Below are positions 5,715 through 11,670 of a stretch of 16,043 nucleotides of DNA, one piece after another. A program made the position numbers and the translations under genes. Each line of letters opens with the position of its first letter. The first letter of the stretch is position 1. This DNA is from an uncultured Candidatus Saccharibacteria bacterium (lineage in GTDB: Bacteria > Patescibacteriota > Saccharimonadia > Saccharimonadales > Saccharimonadaceae). The notes beneath the pieces are model-generated. The model did not search any database. It was not told the DNA's origin and saw only the letters and a list, made by a program, of their open reading frames with translations. The stretch is from NCBI GenBank assembly GCA_949070545.1, contig CARTQV010000010.1:1-16043 (forward strand), given 5' to 3'.

Positions 5715-5996
5715 ATGGCAACCAAAAATACAAAATCTATTAAAACCCCAAAAATCCCCGAGGATTATCGTCCAATTTCGATGTGGGGCTATTTCGGCTA
5801 CGAGATTCTTTTCTCAATTCCAGTTATCGGCTGGATTTTTGTGATCATCTTCGCTATCACCGCCCCGAATCACAACCTGAAAAATTTCGCTAGGTCACAA
5901 TTCTGCCTATGGATTATCTGGCTCGTACTGCTTTGTATCGTAGCTTTCTCAGGCTGCCTCGCTGGTATGCTTGGATATGTTGAAGCCGCATTGTAG
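5715..5996 (+). CDS. small membrane protein, function unknown
   Basis: 93 residues. After a Lys-rich N-terminus comes the conserved-looking EDYRPISMWGYFGYEIL. A first membrane helix (about 33-49, FSIPVIGWIFVIIFAI) leads to a loop NHNLKNFARSQFC, and a second helix spans about 65-86. I recall similar small proteins in Firmicutes and metagenome assemblies with no assigned function. AAGGAG at 5703-5708 is 6 nt from ATG 5715, a good ribosome site. A terminator follows at 6021, so this gene closes the transcript that begins with the GtrA-like gene, unless it has a promoter of its own. Confidence 0.8.
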   Translation: MATKNTKSIKTPKIPEDYRPISMWGYFGYEILFSIPVIGWIFVIIFAITAPNHNLKNFARSQFCLWIIWLVLLCIVAFSGCLAGMLGYVEAAL

Positions 5997-6020
5997 AAGA
6001 GAAGAACACGTTTCGTTTAA

Positions 6021-6047
6021 GAAGGTCGAATTTTCGGCCTTCTTTTA
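6021..6047 (+). terminator. terminator after the small membrane protein gene
   Basis: GAAGGTCGA (6021-6029) pairs with TCGGCCTTC (6034-6042), with one G-U pair, around an ATTT loop and runs into TTTT. It separates the GtrA-like unit from lemA. Confidence 0.8.
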
Positions 6048-6073
6048 GTCTAGCCAAAATGCATATTTAAACA

Positions 6074-6079
6074 TATAAT
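6074..6079 (+). promoter_or_regulatory. possible -10 of the lemA operon
   Basis: TATAAT lies 34 nt before ATG 6114 in a very AT-rich stretch. There is no TG extension and no clear -35 at 17 nt. It is the only candidate between the upstream terminator and lemA. Confidence 0.4.
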
Positions 6080-6113
6080 ATATACATAGCATTATGATAG
6101 TTTAGGAGATTCC

Positions 6114-6683
6114 ATGACAATACCAATCATTATTATTCTTATCATCGTATTACTTTTAATTGTCGCCGTCTGGGGAACTTATAACAGCCTCGTGAAACTT
6201 GACGAACGTGTGAACGAAGCTTGGTCGGATATCACAGTCCAGCTCAAACGTCGTTCGGATTTGATACCTAATCTAGTCGAAGTTGTCAAAGGTTACACGA
6301 AGCACGAGTCAGAAGCCATCAAAGCCGTTTCTGATGCTCGGGCGAAGATGATGGGTGCGCGCTCGGTTGAAAGCAGCGCTGAAGCGGACAAATCTTTGAC
6401 TGGTGCGCTTTCGCGTTTGATGGCGGTGACTGAATCTTATCCCGAGCTGAAGGCCGATCAGAACTTCCAACAACTGACTAGCGAAATTTCTGACACCGAA
6501 GACAAAATCCAAGCTGCAAGACGTTTCTATAACGCTGGCGCAAAAGAGCTCAACACGAAAATCAAAATGTTCCCGAGCAACGTAATCAACAACTTGGTTG
6601 GGCATTTCAAAAAACGCGAATATTATGACGTCGCTGCCGACGAACAGGAGAAAATCCAGAAAGCTCCTGAGGTAAAGTTTTAG
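6114..6683 (+). CDS. lemA: LemA family protein
   Basis: 189 residues, typical for LemA. One N-terminal membrane helix (about 3-23, IPIIIILIIVLLLIVAVW) is followed by the family signature YNSLVKLDERVNEAWSDI and LKRRSDLIPNLVEVVKGY (about 43-62), then long amphipathic helices and SNVINNLVGHFKKREYY near the end. LemA proteins are membrane-anchored helical bundles of uncertain function. Their gene is very often next to htpX, as here, which suggests a joint role in membrane quality control. AGGAG at 6104-6108 is 5 nt from ATG 6114. The stop codon TAG (6681-6683) overlaps another AGGAG, followed by a perfect hairpin before htpX. Confidence 0.95.
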   Translation: MTIPIIIILIIVLLLIVAVWGTYNSLVKLDERVNEAWSDITVQLKRRSDLIPNLVEVVKGYTKHESEAIKAVSDARAKMMGARSVESSAEADKSLTGALSRLMAVTESYPELKADQNFQQLTSEISDTEDKIQAARRFYNAGAKELNTKIKMFPSNVINNLVGHFKKREYYDVAADEQEKIQKAPEVKF

Positions 6684-6691
6684 GAGAACGT

Positions 6692-6717
6692 GCCTTACTC
6701 ACGAGAGTGAGTAAGGC
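6692..6717 (+). promoter_or_regulatory. perfect 11-bp hairpin with GAGA tetraloop in the lemA-htpX gap
   Basis: GCCTTACTCAC (6692-6702) pairs without mismatch with GTGAGTAAGGC (6707-6717) around GAGA, a GNRA tetraloop. No T-run follows, so it is not a standard terminator. The only Shine-Dalgarno-like bases before htpX (AAGG, 6713-6716) are inside the stem. A six-codon frame (GTG 6690 to TGA 6710, VPYSRE) begins 3 nt after AGGAG 6682-6686 and would run through the stem. Roles as an mRNA processing or stability element, translational switch or thermosensor are inference. Confidence 0.75.
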
Positions 6718-6728
6718 TTATAGAATCT

Positions 6729-7607
6729 ATGTATAAACAAATTGCCGCTAATAAACGTAATACAGTATTTATTATGTTGGGTTTTGTCGTCTTTATCGCG
6801 GCGATTGGCGGTCTAATTGGCTATTTTCTCAATGATTGGTGGATTGTGGGTTGGGTACTCACGGTTGCGGCGGTTTATGCTGTAATCCAGTATTTCGCTG
6901 CGAGTTCGCTCGCCGTAGCGATGACTGGCGCAAAAGAAATTCAGAAGAAAGATAACCCCAGACTTTACAATGTCGTTGAAAATCTCGCGATTACGGCTGG
7001 GTTACCGATGCCGAAAGTTTATATCATTGAGGATGCTGCGCCAAATGCTTTTGCGACTGGCCGCGATCCTGAACATGCGGTTGTCGCCGCGACAACCGGT
7101 CTGCTCGACATCATGGATAACAAAGAACTTACTGCCGTCATGGCACACGAAATGTCCCATGTGAAGAACTATGATATCCGAGTCTCGATGGTGGCTTTCG
7201 GTCTAGTTTGTGTGGTTGGATTTATTGCTGACCTCGGTGCACGGATGATGCTTATGACTAGCCGACGCGATGATGACGATAATAGTCCAATCGGATTAAT
7301 TACGGTGCTTTTGGTCTCAGTGTTGGCGCCGATTGCGGCTTCGATTGCTCAGATGGCCGTTTCACGCGAACGAGAATACCTTGCTGACGCTAGTGCAGCA
7401 CATCTCACTCGTTATCCCGAAGGTATGATTTCTGCTTTAAAGAAACTCGATACGCACGCTCGTCCAATGAAACAACAAAACCCTGCGACCGAGGCGCTCT
7501 TCATTAACAACCCACTTAGAAAAGGTGCTATCAATAATCTTTTTAGCACTCACCCCCCGATTGAAAAACGTATCGAAAGGCTTGAACATGGTAAAACGCA
7601 GTTCTAA
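6729..7607 (+). CDS. htpX: HtpX-like M48 membrane zinc metalloprotease
   Basis: 292 residues, the usual HtpX size. Two N-terminal membrane helices (about 13-33 and 38-58) are followed by a cytoplasmic protease domain. The zinc motif is H140-E-M-S-H144 (VMAHEMSHVKNYD), with the third ligand probably Glu216 in SREREYLAD. A further hydrophobic pair lies at about 153-175 and 188-210. The N/A-F-A-T-G segment (residues 106-111) is typical. HtpX degrades misfolded membrane proteins and is commonly stress-induced. It follows lemA by 45 bp, with a strong hairpin in the gap and no free ribosome site, so its translation may be regulated or coupled. The last 20 bp overlap the next gene. Confidence 0.95.
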   Translation: MYKQIAANKRNTVFIMLGFVVFIAAIGGLIGYFLNDWWIVGWVLTVAAVYAVIQYFAASSLAVAMTGAKEIQKKDNPRLYNVVENLAITAGLPMPKVYIIEDAAPNAFATGRDPEHAVVAATTGLLDIMDNKELTAVMAHEMSHVKNYDIRVSMVAFGLVCVVGFIADLGARMMLMTSRRDDDDNSPIGLITVLLVSVLAPIAASIAQMAVSREREYLADASAAHLTRYPEGMISALKKLDTHARPMKQQNPATEALFINNPLRKGAINNLFSTHPPIEKRIERLEHGKTQF

Positions 7608-8721
7608 AAAAGGCCAAAAAATCCAAAAAGCCCGAAGAGTCGAAATCAAAGTCGACGGTAAAAAGCGTAGTCCGAAAGAGCAAAAAGGCATACGAAAGTT
7701 TTTCTGGCGCCTGAAAGTGAAGATCCAAAGTGCTTGGCGAAAACTCCAAGATTTCCGCGCGCAACATATCCATTTACACAAAAGTTTCAAACGCTCTTAT
7801 CGTGAAGATTACGCGCGTCCGACAAAGACTCCTGGCTTGTTGAGCCACGCTATGCTGACCTTCAAACAGATTTTCAAACATTGGCGCACGTTTGGGCTTT
7901 TGCTCGTACTGATGACAGGACTTTATATTACACTAGTGGGGCTCATGAGTGAAGAGTTCTATAGCCAAATGCAGGATACTGTCGAAAGTACCAACGCTGA
8001 ACTAGCTCAAGGTGAACTTGGGAGCTTTGCAAAGGCCGGGCTTTTGCTAATTTCTACGATCACGACTGGTGGACTCGACACTGGCATGGGCGACGTGCAA
8101 ACAGTTTTTATGATTTTGCTTTTTCTGATGATTTGGCTAGTCGTGATTTTCTTGTTGCGCCATTTCTTGGCAGGAGAGAAACCGAAGCTACGCGATGGAC
8201 TTTATAATGCTTTCGCGCCACTTTTCTCGACTTTGCTAATTTTTATTCTAGTTTTCGTGCAGTGTATTCCGATTATGCTTGTGGTTATCACCTATTCTGC
8301 TGCTGTCATGACGAATTTTCTTGCAACGCCATTTTACGCGCTGGTTTATTTCATTTTCGCAGCGCTTATGATTTTACTGAGTTGTTACTTGTTGTCGAGC
8401 TCGCTCATTGCGCTAATTGCCGTGACAGCTCCAGGACTTTATCCGATGAAAGCAGTACTCGCGGCGTCCGATATGATGGCGGGGCGGCGTGTGAAGTGTA
8501 TTATACGGTTAATTTACCTAATTATTGTCGTCGTGCTGATATATATTATCGTTATGCTACCGGTGATCCTGCTTGATATGTGGCTCAAAGGTATGATTAA
8601 CTGGCTGAAGAATTGGCCAATTGTACCATTCTTCCTGCTCGTCGTAACTTGTTTCGTATTTATTTATCTGGCGACTTATCTATATCTTTATTATCGTTGG
8701 CTACTTGAGCAGGAGAACTAA
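7588..8721 (+). CDS. polytopic membrane protein with long basic N-terminal domain, unknown
   Basis: 377 residues from ATG 7588, chosen because AAAGG (7576-7580) lies 7 nt upstream; longer in-frame starts such as 7525 fall well inside htpX. Residues 1-100 are very rich in Lys, Arg and Gln and probably face the cytoplasm, where they could bind nucleic acid or the membrane surface. Hydrophobic segments follow at about 103-119, 171-190, 213-240, 251-280, 308-330 and 346-366. The stretch YPMKAVLAASDMMAGRR before a helix resembles the pattern in YciC/GPDPase-membrane-type proteins, but I cannot assign the family. It overlaps htpX by 20 bp and its TAA abuts ligA ATG, so the three genes look cotranscribed. 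Confidence 0.8.
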   Translation: MVKRSSKKGQKIQKARRVEIKVDGKKRSPKEQKGIRKFFWRLKVKIQSAWRKLQDFRAQHIHLHKSFKRSYREDYARPTKTPGLLSHAMLTFKQIFKHWRTFGLLLVLMTGLYITLVGLMSEEFYSQMQDTVESTNAELAQGELGSFAKAGLLLISTITTGGLDTGMGDVQTVFMILLFLMIWLVVIFLLRHFLAGEKPKLRDGLYNAFAPLFSTLLIFILVFVQCIPIMLVVITYSAAVMTNFLATPFYALVYFIFAALMILLSCYLLSSSLIALIAVTAPGLYPMKAVLAASDMMAGRRVKCIIRLIYLIIVVVLIYIIVMLPVILLDMWLKGMINWLKNWPIVPFFLLVVTCFVFIYLATYLYLYYRWLLEQEN

Positions 8722-10728
8722 ATGGAACGCGCGGAGGCCGAAAAACGAATTAAGAAATTGCGTGAGCTGATTAATGATTACCGTTATCATTATCATGTAC
8801 TTGACGAATCGACTATGTCTGAAGCGGCGGCTGATTCTTTGAAACACGAATTGGTTGAACTTGAACAACAGTTCCCAGAATTAATTACGCCCGACTCGCC
8901 GACCCAGCGTGTCGCTGGAAAACCGCTCGACAAGTTTACGAAAGTGACCCATGCTCGGCGTATGATCTCTCTCGCAGATGTTTTCTCGGAGGCAGAAGTG
9001 CGTGATTGGGTACACGTAAACGAGAAGTTGATGGTTGAACGGAAGCTTGGCGACGGTGTAATCCGCGAATTTTTTACCGACATCAAGATGGACGGTCTGG
9101 CCTGTGCTTTGCATTATCAAAACGGACTGTTGGAACGTGCCGTGACGCGCGGCGATGGAATCGTCGGAGAAGACGTCACGATGAATGTCCGCACGATCGA
9201 AAATGTTCCGCTCAGAATCAATGAGCTCGGGCATGTTGAAGTGCGTGGTGAAATTGTAATTTTCAAAAAAGATTTTGCAGAGTTGAACGAAAAACAGAAA
9301 AAAGCTGGCGAAAAGCCCTTTGCGAATCCACGCAATCTCGCAGCCGGCAGCATCCGCCAGCTTGATCCGCGAGTTGCAGCTGGGCGTAGGCTGAAATTTA
9401 TGGCGTACGATTTGGTCGAGCCGAATCTTTCAACTCACGCTGAGGCATATCGGAAATTGCGTGAACTAGGGTTCAGAACTAGTGGCGAAGACAAGGTTTT
9501 TGCGCAGGTGAAGGACGTGTTAGTCGAGATCGAGCGTCTCGATGACTATCGCCAGGGCTTGCCGTTCAATACTGATGGTATGGTAATCAAAATTAATGAT
9601 CGGACAGTTTATAACGCGCTCGGGATTGTCGGAAAGACTCCGCGTGGTGCGGTTGCATTCAAGTTTCCGGCCGAAGAGAGCACGACGCGCGTTCGGGACA
9701 TTGTGATTTCAATTGGCCGCACTGGCGCAGCGACGCCAGTCGCAATTCTCGATCCCGTGGTGGTTGCCGGGAGCACCGTCCAGCACGCTAGTCTGCACAA
9801 TGCTGATGAAATCAAACGCCTCGACGTGAGGGTCGGCGATACCGTGATTATCTACAAGGCTGGCGACATTATCCCGCAGGTGAAAGAAGTTCTGACCAGT
9901 TTAAGGCCAGAAGGAACCAAAAAATTTGACTATCAAGAGGCTCTCAAAAAACAATATCCTGAACTTGAATTCGAGCGTCCAGAAGGAGAAGTCGTTTATC
10001 GTGTGAAAGGTGAGAGTTCTGATTTTATCTTGAAACGCGCGCTGGAATATTATGCCTCGAAAGCAGCACTCGGGATTGACGGTTTGGGCGAGAAAAATGT
10101 CGAAGCTTTGGTTGATGCCGGCCTCGTGAAAAGCATAGCTGATTTGTATCGTCTCGACGTGAAAAAGATCGCCAGCTTGAGTCGGTTTGCGAAGCTATCG
10201 GCGCGAAAGATCGTTGACGCGATTGAAGCCAGCAAGCGTCCTCCGCTCGCGAAGTTTATCACTGCGCTCGGGATTCGCCATGTCGGCACCCAAACTGCTG
10301 TGACGCTCGCGCAGGCCTTTGGCTCGATGGAAAAGCTCATGCAAGCGACCGAAGAAGAGCTACTGAAGCTACCTGATGTTGGGCAAATCGTCGCTGAGTC
10401 GATTTTGGCTTGGTGCGCCGATGAGGACAATGTGAAGTTGGTTGCGGAACTTACGGAGCTTGGAGTTGAACCGGTTTTTGAAGATGTTAGTGACTTGCCA
10501 CTGACGGGGAAGAGTTATATCATCAGTGGGACTTTGGAGGGGCTAGGTCGTGAAGAGGCGGAGGATAAGTTGCGTAGTCTGGGGGCAACTGTAACGAGTA
10601 GTGTTACAAAAGGAACTACGGCATTGATTCTAGGGCAAAAACCAGGGAAGGGCAAACTCGAAAAAGCCGAAAAACTCGGCATTCCGACCTTGGACGAAGT
10701 TGGGTTCCATAGACTAATCGGCGAATAA
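8722..10728 (+). CDS. ligA: NAD-dependent DNA ligase lacking zinc-finger cysteines
   Basis: 668 residues, normal length. It seals nicks in DNA during replication and repair using NAD+. Domain Ia (1-70) is followed by the nucleotidyltransferase core with Lys122 in IKMDG, TRGDGIVGEDVT (142-153) and NPRNLAAGSIRQLD (202-215), then the OB fold (about 320-395, with HASLHNADEI). Helix-hairpin-helix repeats (about 445-565) and a BRCT domain (593-668, GATVTSSVTKGTTALILG) complete it. Oddities: residues 396-440, where the Cys4 zinc finger should be, contain no Cys; the whole protein has only Cys128 and Cys565. In domain Ia the usual DAEYD reads EAAAD, and the E two residues before the catalytic Lys is D. 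ATG abuts the preceding stop, and AGGAG (8711-8715) is 6 nt away. Confidence 0.96.
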   Translation: MERAEAEKRIKKLRELINDYRYHYHVLDESTMSEAAADSLKHELVELEQQFPELITPDSPTQRVAGKPLDKFTKVTHARRMISLADVFSEAEVRDWVHVNEKLMVERKLGDGVIREFFTDIKMDGLACALHYQNGLLERAVTRGDGIVGEDVTMNVRTIENVPLRINELGHVEVRGEIVIFKKDFAELNEKQKKAGEKPFANPRNLAAGSIRQLDPRVAAGRRLKFMAYDLVEPNLSTHAEAYRKLRELGFRTSGEDKVFAQVKDVLVEIERLDDYRQGLPFNTDGMVIKINDRTVYNALGIVGKTPRGAVAFKFPAEESTTRVRDIVISIGRTGAATPVAILDPVVVAGSTVQHASLHNADEIKRLDVRVGDTVIIYKAGDIIPQVKEVLTSLRPEGTKKFDYQEALKKQYPELEFERPEGEVVYRVKGESSDFILKRALEYYASKAALGIDGLGEKNVEALVDAGLVKSIADLYRLDVKKIASLSRFAKLSARKIVDAIEASKRPPLAKFITALGIRHVGTQTAVTLAQAFGSMEKLMQATEEELLKLPDVGQIVAESILAWCADEDNVKLVAELTELGVEPVFEDVSDLPLTGKSYIISGTLEGLGREEAEDKLRSLGATVTSSVTKGTTALILGQKPGKGKLEKAEKLGIPTLDEVGFHRLIGE

Positions 10729-10740
10729 ACGTTATTAGTA

Positions 10741-10769
10741 TTGACAAAATTGGTTGTCTGTGCTACAAT
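10741..10769 (+). promoter_or_regulatory. strong promoter of the lipoprotein-like gene
   Basis: TTGACA (10741-10746), a 17-nt spacer and TACAAT (10764-10769), with TGTGC before the -10. It starts 12 bp after the ligA stop. The predicted start is near 10776. Confidence 0.88.
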
Positions 10770-10777
10770 GGAAATAT

Positions 10778-10806
10778 GGGCTGGATTTCAACGAGAAAAT
10801 CCGCCC
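10778..10806 (+). promoter_or_regulatory. hairpin at the 5' end of the lipoprotein-like mRNA
   Basis: GGGC and GGATTT (10778-10788, one bulged T) pair with AAATCC and GCCC (10797-10806) around an 8-nt loop. It begins 1-3 nt after the predicted start, the position where hairpins commonly protect an mRNA from 5' decay. No U-run follows, so it is not a terminator. Confidence 0.6.
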
Positions 10807-10843
10807 TGTAGTTTGAAAAATTTTCTTGAAAGGGGGTATTCTT

Positions 10844-11581
10844 ATGGGAAGAATACAAGAAATGAGAAAGATTGGTGTCGGGCTGACCGTCACTGGTCTG
10901 TTACTGCTGTTTGTTGGTGTGACCTGGATGATGTCTGGATGTGGAACATCCAGAGAAGAGAAGATGTCTTCTCAGTCATCCGTCACGGCGGAAACGCCGG
11001 AAGCTGAAGGCGGAGCATTGCCCAAACCCAGTGAAGACGTGCAGCCTCCAAAAATGGTCGTTCCTGACTCAAAGGACCCACTAAACAATCTTGGTGATTG
11101 CGAGAAGTGGGGCAATGAGCAAGATTTTTTCCGTGGCGGAACGATGGAGGTTGGCGAGATCGTCGTTAAAGATTTGTCGGATAGTCGAATCTCGTTCGAC
11201 AAAGCCGGAGGGACTTATGTTATGGCGGTGCATTGTCACAACGCCTCCGGGCAGGATCTAAAAAACGTTATCATGACGGTCATGTATCCGCAGGAGATGC
11301 GAGACGAGCGAGACAATAACGTCGCTACATTAACCATCTCTGGTGAGGGACTTGCCAAAGCTTTGCAGGGCGAGCTTCGGCTCCAAAGCGAGGTCCCGCT
11401 ATCATTGAGTCCGAATCCGGATTATCCGGTCATGGCCGATGATGGCAACGGCGGCGACATTAAGTTTAAAGCAAGTGGGATGAATCTACTTGATAAATCA
11501 ATGATCGATATTAGTCTTGCAACCTTACCACAGGACGCCGACTATACATTCCTCATTGCAGTCGACGCAGCGCCGATGTAG
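10844..11581 (+). CDS. lipoprotein-like secreted protein, function unknown
   Basis: 245 residues from ATG 10844, which has GGGGG (10832-10836) 7 nt upstream; the TTG at 10826 overlaps that site and is rejected. A basic start (MGRIQEMRKIG) leads to a hydrophobic segment (11-30) and M-S-G-C33, an acceptable though non-canonical lipobox. A Ser/Glu/Pro-rich linker (34-80) follows. The mature domain (about 85-245) alternates short beta-like strands: YVMAVHCHNASGQDLKNVIMTVMYP resembles the start of an Ig-like or DUF11-type fold in which an unstructured protein gains a sugar- or surface-binding domain, but I cannot name the family. It has its own strong promoter, a 5' hairpin and a following terminator, so it is a single-gene transcript, probably well expressed. 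Confidence 0.8.
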   Translation: MGRIQEMRKIGVGLTVTGLLLLFVGVTWMMSGCGTSREEKMSSQSSVTAETPEAEGGALPKPSEDVQPPKMVVPDSKDPLNNLGDCEKWGNEQDFFRGGTMEVGEIVVKDLSDSRISFDKAGGTYVMAVHCHNASGQDLKNVIMTVMYPQEMRDERDNNVATLTISGEGLAKALQGELRLQSEVPLSLSPNPDYPVMADDGNGGDIKFKASGMNLLDKSMIDISLATLPQDADYTFLIAVDAAPM

Positions 11582-11624
11582 TCTTGGCCAGTTCGACAAG
11601 AAAAAACTACAAAAAGTTCTTTAT

Positions 11625-11650
11625 AAAATGCTCCTTCGGGGGCATTTTTT
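11625..11650 (+). terminator. UUCG-loop terminator before uvrB
   Basis: AAAATGCTCC (11625-11634) pairs with GGGGCATTTT (11639-11648), with one U-G pair, around the very stable TTCG tetraloop and is followed by T's. It ends the lipoprotein-like transcript directly in front of the uvrB promoter. Confidence 0.9.
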
Positions 11651-11652
11651 CT

Positions 11653-11663
11653 TGTGTTATAAT
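11653..11663 (+). promoter_or_regulatory. extended -10 promoter of uvrB (leaderless)
   Basis: TGTGT followed by TATAAT (11658-11663) ends 7 nt before ATG 11671, so the predicted start falls on or next to the ATG. No Shine-Dalgarno fits in the gap. Confidence 0.7.
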
Positions 11664-11670
11664 ATGAAAT

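Noticed and set aside
6692..6717. Hairpin between lemA and htpX as a Rho-independent terminator
   Set aside because: No U-run follows the stem (next bases TTATAGAATC), and htpX has no convincing promoter of its own.
7525..7587. Upstream start (7525) for the polytopic membrane protein
   Set aside because: It would overlap htpX by more than 80 bp and has no ribosome site, whereas ATG 7588 has AAAGG at 7 nt.
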